Assembly: GCA_964036275.1 (NCBI GenBank)
Contig: OZ038435.1
Span: 28,873,521 to 28,937,520, forward strand
DNA: 64,000 nucleotides
DNA from: Litoditis marina
Lineage: Eukaryota; Nematoda; Chromadorea; Rhabditida; Rhabditidae
Direction: 5' to 3'
In this document: positions 37,923-50,032 of the stretch, one piece after another
How positions within the stretch are numbered: position 1 is the stretch's first letter
Layout of the letters: every line of letters begins with the position of its first letter
Notes under the pieces: generated by a model
Told to the model about the DNA's origin: nothing
The model's input: only the letters and a program-made list of their open reading frames with translations
The model's database searches: none
Position numbers and translations under genes: made by a program

Positions 37923-39291
37923 GACTGCTACAGTAGGAATACCAAACTTGTCGTATTACGTGAAAAACGTGAATCTGCGAGTATAGACTCAACATGAGTT
38001 GTGAATCGTGTAATATTCAATTCTCTGGTTACACTTGAAGGAGGACAGAATGGAAAGCTAGTTTAGGTACTCCGGGGTACCTAAACATAACGTTGCGCGC
38101 CCAAAAACAGACTGAAACAGGTGAACCGTATGCAATTTAGGTTTGTTAGTTTGAGTAAAAAAAAGGTATATATCAGTTTCTCGTAAGCAGCTCTTTCATA
38201 TACACTTTCCTTTCTGTCCCCCTTTGACGGAGTTTCGATTCACGTAACGCGACATGTGAAGAATAGAGTCTTTTTCGAAGAGTTGTCCATCATTAATGTA
38301 AGCTACACGCTCTGCGACATTTATATCACTTTGACTACTTCAACTAGTTCACGTTCACACCTTCCAAAGCATCCTATACGGTGTATTAGAAAAACGAAAT
38401 GTAAATGTTATTGTGTTAATAGAGTATTAGTTAATGGACTAACATGTTTAAAAGTTATAATTGAGTTAACAGTAATCTAGAAAGAAAAGAAATTTTTTCT
38501 TATATTAATTAAAATTTATGGGTTAAATTTAGTTTGCATCGTTTCGCCGTTAAATCTCTTATATGTATCACTTACGTGCTGTGTTCGTAGTTTGAACTCG
38601 TTGCTTTTCATTTATCGAGATTGAACCACAGCGAAGATTTACAAAAGAAAATATTTCGTCCAAACTCGACTTTATGGAATGTATCCACCACTTTACATGC
38701 CAGCACGCACGATTGTAGATTTGTTCTGATTGTCTCCCAGTATCAGACTATGATAATGTATATAAAAAGTTTTTCATATAGAAAGTCGAATCAAAACTTA
38801 CGCTGAATGAAGAAATCAGGAGTTATATCGATTCACATTCATCATACATGTCACAGATCTTTGTAGAAGCTAGTAGATGCACAACAGAAGTCTATCATTA
38901 TAATTACCAAAACACTGATCTAAAAGCTCTGGGATTTGGCTCAAACCAAATTTTGATTTCAATTGGCGTAAGTCAGGTTTAATAAATGCTAATAGTGTAA
39001 TAATGCTTACCGGGGTGTTGTGAGATCAGATTTTTAATTGCCTTCTTGAATTATTGGCCTTCTTTCCTATATATTCCACCCAGTTCAATCTCAAAAGCTA
39101 ATCGTCTCTGACTTCACATTGTTTTTTTATAATCTTTTTGTAGTTTATATTCAGGCTCCGGAACGTATTCTGTCTGTGCAGATCAAACTACAACTAACTT
39201 ATCACTACAGCGAACACCACCTGCAACAGTTCACGTTTCTGACGACGTGCTCTATTCCCTGAGCTACTGCGGTTCGATCACCTTGACGGTG
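37923..39291. other. Spacer without recognised gene
   Basis: AT-rich sequence between the GT31 stop and the next MITE. Short ORFs near 38256 and 38621 have no recognisable domain and no splice-compatible partners were found. Confidence 0.4.
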
Positions 39292-39552
39292 AATTCTATA
39301 TGTAACCGGGTTTTTTGGTAACCTAACCGGATTTTGGTCCCCTTTTTTTTCAGGTTACCTCAGCAGGTGGTAACCGAAAATGAAAAAAAACTATTAACTG
39401 TTTTTCTAACGTAAAATGTGTTTTTTACTGTTAGTTTGTGCGCCAACCGGATTTAACTTTTAGGTTATCTACCGGTTACTCGTGAAGTAACCTGAAAAAA
39501 GGGTTACCAAAAACCGGCTAGGTTACCAAAAAACCCGGTTACATATAGAATT
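39292..39552. mobile_element. GTAACC-family palindromic MITE with long terminal inverted repeats
   Basis: Terminal repeats of about 38 bp: the left end AATTCTATATGTAACCGGG continues into TTTTTTGGTAACC, and the right end is its reverse complement finishing at 39552. Total length is about 261 bp. Relatives lie at 10067-10302 and, degenerate, at about 37480-37600. Confidence 0.82.
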
Positions 39553-40250
39553 GGCCCACAGAAAAGCAACCGGTATAAAACTACAAACACAGCGCTATAC
39601 ACCGGACAAGCTTGCTTCCGAAAGAGCGAACCCTATACCACAAGTTGTATTGTTTGGAAGAGCTCCAACACTTTTTTGAAGTGAAAAACCACCTGGAAAC
39701 TCGATTTTTCGCCGAAATCAAATTCTAGAAACTTTTTCCAAAACTCGATAATAAACTCGAAACTTTGAACTCTTTTAACAGCCCTCAATTTTGTCAGTTT
39801 TGTCTTACTGTGAACGACGACAAATAGAGAGAGAGAGTGTTACTCCGTAATGCTCCCTTTATCTCTTCACAAAAAGAAAACAAGATAAGAAACATATGGC
39901 TTCTTGTTCAATTATTGTGACTTACTTTGCCCATCTCATATGGTTCTAAGTGCAACTTTTATTTCCCATTTCCTCTGAATACAAAACTTTTCAATCGCCT
40001 GCAGTCGCACTCTGTCAAATGAGACTACTTATCACCTACAGAAGTACTAATGCAATGAGTTTTGCAAAAGTTTATGAAAGTTCCAAGTGTCGATGAACAT
40101 TTACTTACTTAAAAACTTATTTTTTTAATGAATTTGTTTGTCCTGTGCTATGAGTTCATTTATTTGCCTGCATGAGGGATAAGTTTGCAGCTAGTTTGTT
40201 GTGTTGTAATAGACCGCATGGCAGCCCTCATTCCACATCATACCTGTCAG
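39553..40250. other. Spacer without recognised gene
   Basis: AT-rich sequence with no recognised coding exon. A GA tract lies near 39828-39838. The ORF at 40185-40430 is produced by the minisatellite that follows. Confidence 0.35.
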
Positions 40251-41118
40251 TCTTCCCCATTTTCAACCTCCCTGATTAAGGTTTCAACTTCCCTGATTAA
40301 GGTTTCAACTTCCCTGATTAAGGTTTCAACTTCCCTGATTAAGGTTTCAACTTCCCTGATTAAGGTTTCAACTTCCCTGATTAAGGTTTCAACTTCCCTG
40401 ATTAAGGTGATTAAGGTGATTAAGTTTTAGGTGTCAGTCTTCCCCATTTTCAACTTCCCTGATTAAGGTTTCAACTTCCCTGATTAAGGTTTCAACTTCC
40501 CTGATTAAGGTTTCAACTTCCCTGATTAAGGTTTCAACTTCCCTGATTAAGGTTTCAACTTCCCTGATTAAGGTGATTAAGGTGATTAAGTTTTAGGTGT
40601 CAGTCTTCCCCATTTTTCAACTTCCCTGATTAAGGTTTCAACTTCCCTGATTAAGGTTTCAACTTCCCTGATTAAGGTTTCAACTTCCCTGATTAAGGTG
40701 ATTAAGGTGATTAAGTTTTAGGTGTCAGTCTTCCCCATTTTTCAACTTCCCTGATTAAGGTTTCAACTTCCCTGATTAAGGTGATTAAGGTGATTAAGAT
40801 TAAGGTGTCAGTCTTTCCCATTTTCAACTTCCCTGATTAAGGTTTCAACTTCCCTGATTAAGGTTTCAACTTCCCTGATTAAGGTTTCAACTTCCCTGAT
40901 TAAGGTGATTAAGGTGATTAAGTTTTAGGTGTCAGTCTTCCCCATTTTTCAACTTCCCTGATTAAGGTTTCAACTTCCCTGATTAAGGTGATTAAGGTGA
41001 TTAAGATTAAGGTGTCAGTCTTTCCCATTTTCCAACTTCCCTGATTAAGGTTTCAACTTCCCTGATTGAGGTGATTAAGGTGTCAGTCTTTCCCATTTTT
41101 CAACTTCCTGATTAAGGT
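40251..41118 (+). repeat. Hierarchical 21-bp minisatellite
   Basis: The basic unit is TTTCAACTTCCCTGATTAAGG (21 bp). Runs of units are closed by GTGATTAAGGTGATTAAG and a linker GGTGTCAGTCTTCCCCATT, making a second-order repeat. Counted by eye, successive blocks hold 7, 6, 4, 2, 4, 2, 2 and 1 units. Confidence 0.93.
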
Positions 41119-41508
41119 TATTCAATCAATTGTGATCCCGCAATGAATTTGAGCTCATATATCTTGGGCATCTGTCAAATCTGGGCTTGAATGATAGTTA
41201 AAGTTTAGATTCACGAATTGCAGTACATATCATAAACTACAGATCCAAAAGAAAACTAATAATGTGCTTTCTGCCAATCTTCTTTCACATTTTTTACATG
41301 AAATTTGCCCAACAATTGATTACGTCTAATAAGTCTTAATCAATATACTCATGTCTTGACAAAGAATCGGATAAAGATACCACAGATTCCCTCAATACCT
41401 TGCTCATTTAGAGATTACAGACATAATAACAAACCGCTCGCACTCCTGTCAATACTTAGAACACTTTTTTCGACTTTGCTAGAGAACCAACAGTCACTGA
41501 TACCTGAA

Positions 41509-44500
41509 ATGAGGATATGGGTGGCTTCCCTGATATTCTACTGTTTTGTCTTCCTAATCTGTGAAATTCTTCGGTTTCTCGTGTTGAGTGTGGTGCCTGG
41601 ACCCACCAAACGTCTGACCATCCAACTACTTTTGGAGGTAAGATTAACCATCAACAGCTGAATGATTCAATGTGTGGGTTACTCTGTTCGTATAGTCGTC
41701 ATTTTTAGAGAGGTTGCCGCCGCTGCACGGTATGAACGCTAATAGGGAACAGCCCAACGTAAAAAATGGAAAAACCTAAAACCGCTTCGTTCAGAATCCG
41801 CGTTGCGGTTATTGCGAATAGAGCACGATAACAGTAAAAATTTACATCAGTGATATGCAAATCAAGGCTTCTGTACATCGATTCTTGGCTGGCGCGCCAA
41901 GACCAGTGATCCATTGGATTTGTGCGGGCCAAACTGGCAGCGCGCCAATAGTGATGGTGAGCCAAAAAACCAGGTAAATGAAATCGCGGTTCGTTTGGAA
42001 AGCGTTCATACCGTGGCTGATAAAGTACTGTATACACAAGTTTCTGCTGTGACGGACCATTTTCGTTATATTGACATCGATATCTCGATTAGTCGGTTCG
42101 AGAACAGATGTGGTTATAATTTCAAGAGAATGAACGCAACTCTCTATACTTCCGTTATGTTTTTGTCTACCGTAAGATACAGTTTGTTACCAACATCAAA
42201 CGAAACATGCTCGGAACAGAACTTGGGGTAGTTGGTCGTTTTGATTCCAGTACCTAGGCGTGACGATTCTGGAAGTTAGCCGTACGTATACTAAGTCCCA
42301 GAATTCATACGTCGACGTACCGGGATTAAAACGGCCAACTCCCAAAATTTCGATTGGAAGGTTTTTTGATAAGCCACGCCAACTTCTTTCACGACTGACT
42401 ACCTGGACTTCTATCTGAGAAACCATTTGATGCTATGGATCTGTTTTTTTCAGTTCATTGGCACCCTCCAAATATGTGCTCCAATGTTCGATGTGGGTAC
42501 AATTATGGACAATTATGGTCTATTCGGGGTGTTTGTCGAGATAACGGTCAGTTCATCAATGGTTTATCGTTACAGAAGAGGACAATATCTGAGTTGTAGT
42601 TTGATCTCGATTCAGGCCAAAATAACTAGCAGGATTTGACACTAAAACAACAGGAGCAAACTACAAACACAGTGTTATTCGGCAACATACACCGTATGGG
42701 ATTGTTCAGGAAGGACTGAACTATATAAGAAACGAATTTCATTCGAAACTTATTTAAAAAAAACTCGTTCAAAACCTTTTGCTCACAGTCATCAGGATGT
42801 ATGAAGACCATACACTCGTATTAACACAAATCTAATACACCAGCATACGTAAGCAAGAATATCCCGGAACCTTCTGTTTGTTGATTTCCTTTTTAGATCA
42901 TTGAACTGGCCAACTGTGTGTTCATGCGAGATGCAGTAGCTCATCCCTGCCCACTGGTACGTTTTTTGATTCGCTGCTTTACTAGAAGTCAATTTAACAG
43001 GCATGTAAAGTTAGAATTATGAGGCATGGTGCACATTGTCATCACACGTTTCGGAGTTCTGCTGTGTTTAACATGTTTCACGTGACTGTAAAACTGACTG
43101 ACGTATAACTTTAGTTGAAAAACTAATACACCAGCATACGTAAACAAGAATATCCCGGAACCTTCATTTCATCCTGCGACTCCTCAAACATACGCTGTTT
43201 CTCTGCTATCACATCGCGCCGGGATGTAAGATACCAGAAATAGTGAGGCAGAGCGAGAGACGCAGGATGGGGTGGAAGTGCCGGGATCTTCTAGCATTCT
43301 ACCTCCGGTCCGCTTGCATTTTCAAATATTTCTGATGCGTTTTGCAGTGGTCACCAGCAAGATCAAGATAGAAATCTGGTTAAAACACGTTACAAAAACC
43401 ATTATCATGCACTTGTCGCAAATTTCCTTTCTACCTCATTTGTTTTTTTTATCATTTTAGGTCACCTGCTGTTACCGTAAGACCAAGATACTGCGTCGGG
43501 TGTTGTACGTGTTTCTCGTGCAGCTGGCTGCTGCCTACCTCTCATTTTTCCTGGCGAGATCGTTCTGGAAACTTGGCATTCATCCAAAACATCTTGAACT
43601 TTTAGAAGACGGACCGTGTACGGCTGACCTAACAGTAAGTGTTGTGTTTATCTTTGATATTTGTATCAAGTTTCGCAGGTGATCAAACCCATCACCAAAT
43701 ATGCTACTGACTACTGCACTATCCACTCTACAGCAACAGTATCATTGTAGTTCAAACTACTCCGAATGTGCTGCTCCCAGTTGAATGCATGGTGTAGCAC
43801 AGCTATAAACCACAACCACCGTACTTCCAGGTTGCTCTAACCACCGGCTGTCTCGTGGAGGGTGCGGCTACATTTGTAGCCAAGGCGTTCGAGAAGTGGG
43901 CTTCGGAGAGGTACGAAGACACCTGGATGTGCTCCATCGCCAACTGCACGTTCAGTGGGATTCTATGCGCTTTGGGTAGGGAATAAACTGTTTGGAAAAG
44001 TAGACAAACATCTACAATTAGTGGTGTACATTTATATTAACTTCTTCTTCCTGTTGTGTTGTACGCCTATACTACACGTGATAAGGTGGACTACTAGCAG
44101 TAAAGGGCTCGCTGGTTCCAAGGCAACCGTTAATATTTCCCTATCCTGCTGTGTTTGTAGTTTGATGCCATTGACTTTTGGTCGAAGTTTTTGAACTATG
44201 ACGTGCATCGAGATCAAACTACAAGTACGAATCAGTCCCTCTACACCTGATCACTGCACCTCTCTTCCAAGGGGCTCTGATCTAGAGACAAGAAATCGCA
44301 TAACAACACAAATGTTTATTGATTATGACTCCTACAATTAATACTGTTTTCAATTCAGGCATAAACTACACGGGCATGTACGCGAACCCGATAGTAGCCT
44401 GGGCCTGTACCTTCAACTGTGAGGGAGTCAGTCATGTGGGACATCTTGTGGTATACTGGCTCAGTCCTCTGATTGCATGGTCAGTACTACATTGCAAAAT

Positions 44501-44931
44501 CTGGAATATCAACCAAAATAGGGCTTTCACTCTACTAGAGAGGAAGTTGTATAGTCCGTTTCGTTCCTATGATGGACTGCTACCGTCAGAAGTGAATACT
44601 ACAACAAGTCTTCCAACGTGTAACGTTTGCGGAAAACATTAATATTTCAAATCACGTTCCTTTATTTTTATAACAACTAATCAAATGTTTTCTACGAAGG
44701 TCATGTTTTCATAGAAAACGTACATTGCAAGGTGTGGCTGATTACTGTAGGAGTCCACGTGAGAATGACAAGGACTATATCCAGTTTTCCTAAAGGTAGA
44801 AAAGGGTTTATTTTCTGACCCGTTATTGACAGATAATTACTTCCAGGTACTTGGCAGAGTTAGCATTCGGCCATGAGGATGTGATAGAAGAAATATCAGA
44901 GCCTATCAAGGTGGACAAGAAAGAAGAATAA
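41509..44931 (+). CDS. AQP11-type (unorthodox) aquaporin with His-Pro-Cys first motif
   Basis: Seven exons (41509-41637, 42454-42546, 42897-42956, 43461-43634, 43831-43975, 44359-44479, 44847-44931) join in phase to 268 aa (human AQP11 is 271). It is strongly hydrophobic, with the expected six membrane spans. The second pore motif is YANPIVAW (NPI, usually NPA), followed by a conserved-looking stretch with VYWLSPLIAW. The first motif, NPC in AQP11, reads AHPCPL (exon 3). Acidic PCTADLT before helix 4 also matches the subfamily. The C-terminus ends KKEE, a canonical dilysine ER-retrieval signal, and AQP11 is an ER water/glycerol/H2O2 channel. The ATG chosen starts the first hydrophobic helix, 15 nt after an ACAG acceptor. 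An in-frame ATG at 41356 would add 51 residues. Confidence 0.87.
42229..42335. repeat. Short inverted-repeat element in aquaporin intron 1
   Basis: GTTGGTCGTTTTGATTCC near the left end pairs with GGGATTAAAACGGCCAAC near 42335. A MITE-like palindrome of about 107 bp. Confidence 0.55.
42833..43168 (+). repeat. Direct repeats flanking aquaporin exon 3
   Basis: A segment of about 48 bp (CTAATACACCAGCATACGTA followed by a shared stretch ending CCCGGAACCTTC) occurs at about 42833-42880 and again at about 43118-43165. The two copies bracket exon 3 (42897-42956). Confidence 0.75.
44149..44225. repeat. TTTGTAGTTTGATC-family inverted repeat (aquaporin intron 5)
   Basis: TGTGTTTGTAGTTTGATG on the left pairs with GAGATCAAACTACAAG on the right. 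Related elements occur at 57719-57807, 58727-58800 and split around 60755-60878. Confidence 0.6.
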
Positions 44932-44972
44932 CAAAGAACAGTAATTGTAATTGTACCGTGCTCAAATAGACG

Positions 44973-44978
44973 AATAAA
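44973..44978 (+). terminator. Poly(A) signal AATAAA for the aquaporin gene
   Basis: AATAAA lies 42 nt after the stop codon at 44929-44931, a good position for a short 3' UTR. Confidence 0.55.
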
Positions 44979-45649
44979 GATTTACATAATGCAGCGAGTT
45001 GTAGGTCGCTGTAAAATTTCGCACCACCCCTAGAATAAAATAACAGGCGTATCGCAAACATGTTCGGGTTATGAGTCCGACTTTATCCCGAAAAACTCTG
45101 ATATTTCCGTGGTTGCCAAAATATTTATTTGAGAAATCAGAACATCATTCCCTAGTATTTCATTAACTTAAAACTTATGAAAAAGAAACAAAAATAGCTG
45201 AGCATTTTCCTGAAAAACCAGTAAGTAAAAGTCCTCATTTTAAGAGAACCTCCACCGTCACAAAACTTGAAACCGAGCCAATACATGCAATAATGCTCGA
45301 AATACGCACAAAAACACTTAGAGATAGTTGAACTGAGCACAATATATTGACAACCAACAAAAATAACAACAAAATAAAGCCAAAAGGCACACATGAGGCA
45401 GCTGGAATGAAACGATTCAACAACAAAGCCATTCAAATCATCACCGACTACTGTGGAGGGTAACTGGGGAAGATGATATTGAAACACTATTTGACTCGCG
45501 AGTTATTCCCCACAGCCAAATGAAGGTAAACAATAAAACAAAGAATAACAACTCGAGTCGCCTCGAAATGGAATAGAAAACGGACACAGAAAACGAAAAG
45601 TGCCTGACTGGCAGTAAAACCTCAAGAGGGTGGATGAAACGAATGGGGC
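44979..45649. other. Convergent spacer between aquaporin and DBF4 genes
   Basis: Contains the 3' flanks of two convergent genes. The minus-strand ORFs at 45152-45487 are hydrophobic by composition but have no recognised domain. No separate gene is supported. Confidence 0.4.
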
Positions 45650-48600
45650 TCAGAATGGCTCGTCCGTTCTGCTGTTTCGACGAAACGTTCCTTCGCTGTA
45701 CTCGTAGTCGCCGTCACAATCCCCTGATCGAACTCGGTTGGCCGATTGTTGACGAATCAGGGTGCGAGAACCAGGAATCTGAACATTTTTGTATGAAGAT
45801 TTTATACTTTTAATTAGAAAAGTAGATTAAAATATGCATAAAACAGCTTAAATAGAAGATTAGAACAACACTGATTTCAGCGTACCGAACAATATACACA
45901 TATCACCTGATAAAAACTTTCCACTATGTATAATCGACAGGTCAAATTGCACACATTCCTCAATTTTTCCTTAGTTCCCGGTTATCTTTGGGATTGACAG
46001 CTGCATCACAAAGAGCAGTTTTACGAACAACTGAGCATTGTACATACCTTGATATGATCCACATAAGAGCCCAACAAGCAGTCCACCTCATCATAAAAGC
46101 CAGGCCGGTTGATGGTTGTCAGATGTTCCTTCGAGGCATAATGCTGAAAATACACCAGTTACTGGATACTCTCAGGAGTATAGCAAAGCAATCAAAGCAA
46201 GTTTAGATCATTGGAACGCTGTTCTGGGACAAACCAATCTGTGTCAGTTTAACTCAAGGCTCAACTATCTAAATAGTATACGATGCGGTCTCTGTCGTCT
46301 ATGGTACGTTATACGGGGAGAGTGGGGTAGTCAAGTAGGGAATGGGTGGCTGAATTCAAACGTCACTATGTTTCACATTGAATTTTCCCATTAGAGATTG
46401 TTGACCGAATAGGAATTCAACAAAGAACATACGAATTTCGTTATTGAAAAAGACCAAAACTTCGGTAAAAACTGAAAATGTATGTAAAACAGTCAACATC
46501 ATTTGGAAACATACCGATCGGAGATTTTCACATGTCTTGGCGCAAACCTCACAGAATCCGCCTTTTCGAGCCTGCAAAAGGAATATATTTTCAGCAAGCA
46601 AACAACCAATTGAAAAAACTCAATGTGTTTTACTTGAAATAATCAATATTTCCATGTGTAACACTTCCGATACCTGCAACAATAGCAGTAAGTTCGGGCT
46701 ATTGTTCAAAATATCGAACATTTTCCGATTAAATTAAACTACATCTGAAAAATATCCGATATTAAGATTTACACAAAAACCCAAATTTTCAGTGAAGTGT
46801 CAGACTATAATACAGATATGAATAGTTCAAGGCAGTTTGAGACCATAAGAACTGACAAAATAATAAATTATGAGAAGAAATGCAGAAACCAACCTTGGCG
46901 ACAGGTACGTTGGCTGGACGAGGGGGTGAAGGACACTCGGCCTCATCGTCAAGGAGGACAACTTGTCCCTGCTCTTCTTCTATCTCACGTTCCCTGCAAC
47001 AAGATGCAACATCAGTCTACTGTAATACTGTATAGTGTCTTCGTGTTTTTCACAGTCTTTTTGTAATGGAAATGCAGCAAAATCGCGTGTACAAAGCACG
47101 GTCGTAGGATGAATTGTGTTCATGCATGTAGATGTGACACAAACATTGCGACAATTCAGTTGCAGAAACGAACCTCCTCTCCTGTTGCTCGGTTGTTGCT
47201 TTATGAAATAAAGAATGACCGAAATATTTTCCCACATACAGAGTGGTAAAGTTGGAAGTGGTAGTGACGGACATTTCCTGAAAACACTTGAATATACATA
47301 CCAGCCAAACGTTGACTTTTCCAAGTGCAGAAACCATTTTTAGATTAAAATATTATTATATCAAACTTTATGAGTTTGCGAAATACTGAATTTTCTGAAT
47401 CGGTTTGACGGCTAGTCATGAACTCAGGATGAAGGTTTTAAACTGTATTTTCGAAACTATTTTTGGAAGCAAACACAAGGAATCTGACAACATTACGTTT
47501 AGAAGTGATATGAATGCTCCGAAATTGTATTCCTGGAATTCTAAACTACAAAAATTACTGCAATATTGGAGAATAAAACACCTAGTATTAGCCGTGAGAT
47601 AAAGTACCCACTTTGTAACAAGGAGCGAACACTCCACTGATATCTTCAAACTTGATGAACGGCTCGGCGAGTTGTCGCACTGAATTGTCGGGCCCCTGAA
47701 AACAACATCTGTGAACTATAGGATGCAATTTCACAAGGGAACGGTAGTCTATTCGTGTCCGTAGCAATATAAAGCAAATGCATCCTAAAACTTAGTTCTT
47801 AGAAAACATGAAACGCGTGCAACAGGTTACAACAACAATCACATCAGACTCAGAGCAAATAAGACTATTTCTTGTACGTTCTTCCTTTTCCAAGCCTCTT
47901 ACAATATATAAGACTCTGTAATTGATGTTCACGTGTGAGAATCGCGAAGATAGAAAATGAAAATAACGTATGAAGAAATACTCACAGAGGAGCGGGACTT
48001 CTGCGGAGCACTTGGAACAGGCGGCCGTGATATTGATACTCTGCTTGCTTTGAACCGGCTCATCGCCTTCGAAAGTGATTCCACGAAAGTGGTGTAGTGG
48101 CGCACTCGTATCCGCTGTCTTACACCATCTTTTAGAAGTAGTGGTAGTCTTTTCATTAACTGAAATAAGAACATATATATCCGTCATTATATACTAATAA
48201 TAATCTAAATTGAATACTGTTCGTTAAGGATACCGAATTTAACAAATGACCGCTCCGCTAAAGCAAGAGTATAATGAGCCACTTTTGGAGACGTTTATTG
48301 TTTATATAAAGATTAAATTGAGAAAGATAGGGTGGAAAGTTGACAGAGGCGTACACGTACACAGACACAGATACAATTCCATCTAACGAGCCCTCTCAGG
48401 CAGTGACGGGTTGCTAGCCAGCTATCAGGCCATTTTTTCATAGGTCAAAACTCTGTCATCTCTTTCAAAAAACGGCCTGCTAGCAGCCAAGGTATTCCTG
48501 AGATACAGAGAAATGAAAACATAACAACCCTACCTGAGGATCGACATGACCGCCCATGTGAATCTTCATTTCTTGTAGTTTGACAGACATAGGATGATCC

Positions 48601-49401
48601 GAAACTATCAAGAACGGCGGCTTGTCTTCCGATACAAAATCGACCACGACACCGCCCATTTTCTTGATGTCCACTTTCAACGATTCGCACTTCTTTCTGT
48701 CCATAATATCGAGAACTACTTCCTTATCCTGAAAAAAAATTCCAGAGTCATTGCTGCCTGAATATTACATACTAAACACTACACTATCCCAAAAACGGAG
48801 AGGTACTTGCTCCTTTTTCCTGAAGCGATGCAGGGCGATTGTTACCAGTCTAATAAGTTGCACCCCTGTATTTACGAAGTGAGATCGTGCATAGTCGACA
48901 TTTTACTTCCTCCCTCTACTCATACATCCCAACTCCCGACGCCTCACCTTTTCATGAAGTAGGCAATCTACCACGGAGTGCAAAGGTCAAGGGGAGGACC
49001 ATAGTACACATTTACCCAAATGACTTGACAAATTAGAATTGAAATTGTCAACTTATAAGAAAACGATCGCACAATTTTTAATTGACGATATTGCTATTTG
49101 GATGTGCATCAACAAGTACCTTAATTTGTGTGAGTCTAATGGAAAATCTAGTTTCGCGTGACCCTTTCAAACAACCCTAACCAAATGCAAAACAAACAAT
49201 CGAGAGTTCAAAGGCAGTAATGTAATAAAACTAGCATTTGGCATCACAACTATATTCTATATATACCTTCATAGGCAGCTCTCCCCTGCTAGCACCCAAG
49301 GAATCTCTCTTGGATATAGAGCTATGGCCAGGAAGTGGTGTGGATATAGACTTCCGCAACGTAGCGGCGCGAACCACGGGGGTTCCGCGGCCTCTGTCCA
49401 T
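45650..49401 (-). CDS. DBF4: DBF4-like regulatory subunit of the Cdc7 (DDK) kinase
   Basis: Nine minus-strand exons (49401-49267, 48728-48534, 48159-47986, 47695-47612, 47277-47174, 46993-46894, 46571-46515, 46143-46048, 45778-45650) join to 357 aa. Motif N, a BRCT-like region, lies at about 46-165 (SLKVDIKKMGGVVVDF; KDGVRQRIRVRHYTTF). Motif M, which contacts Cdc7, is at about 180-225 (AEPFIKFEDISGVFAPCYKE). Motif C, a CCHH zinc finger, uses Cys271, Cys274, His284 and His290, followed by GFYDEVDCLLGSYV. DDK phosphorylates MCM2-7 to fire replication origins in the nucleus. Length is about half that of human DBF4 (674 aa), lacking its long C-terminal tail. The ATG is 3 nt after a TTTTAG acceptor, and POLR3E diverges 631 bp away. 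Confidence 0.88.
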
Positions 49402-50032
49402 GATCTAAAAAACAACATAACGTCACAATGCCAATATAAAGAATTTCTGGCAGAGCATACGAGAAATTCTGGCAGAGCGTGCCAGAGTTTATTTAGTTCA
49501 AAATAGCTTGTCACCGTTAGAAATTAACAGAGTCGTCAATCTTTCATAAAAAAAATGAAAATTTAAACTTTTCTCGAATGAAAACAGAAACTGACACTCC
49601 AAATTCACACAACGCACAATACTGAAAGGTGGGACATCACGTAACTTCTGCCCATTGGAGCTTGCAACCAGCTGAACATAAAATCAATGAATAAAAAAAC
49701 CACAGCGTAATAAAACGTGCGACGACGTGATTTTTTCCGCACGATTTTTGAAATTAAAACGGATACGTGACACTCGACGGTAACGTTTGAATGTAACGGC
49801 AAGGCAACTGACCACATTCGGCGTAACGGCGGACTTGAGTTTCATTTAAATTCTACATACAAAAAAAAACTTTCTGTATCGCAACTTTCAATTAATTGTC
49901 ATTGCTGTAAAACGTGTTTCATATTATTGTGACCTGTTCCGAGTGGTTGTTACCACTTCAAATCTTTTCGAAAGATATATGCTGTCTTTTAATCGTTCCG
50001 TTACACGGATAGGATGGATCAGAACTTTCAGG
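49402..50032. promoter_or_regulatory. Probable bidirectional promoter between DBF4 and POLR3E
   Basis: A 631-bp spacer between two divergent start codons. Both genes have 3' splice acceptors within 3 nt of their ATG, so the true transcription starts should lie inside the spacer. It is AT-rich and no TATA box or other element could be assigned with confidence. Confidence 0.4.

Noticed and set aside
40185..40430. ORF with repeated STSLIKV
   Set aside because: Produced by the 21-bp minisatellite, a multiple of three. No start context, domain or splice signal.
40251..41118. CRISPR-like array
   Set aside because: Repeats are contiguous without unique spacers. The genome is eukaryotic.
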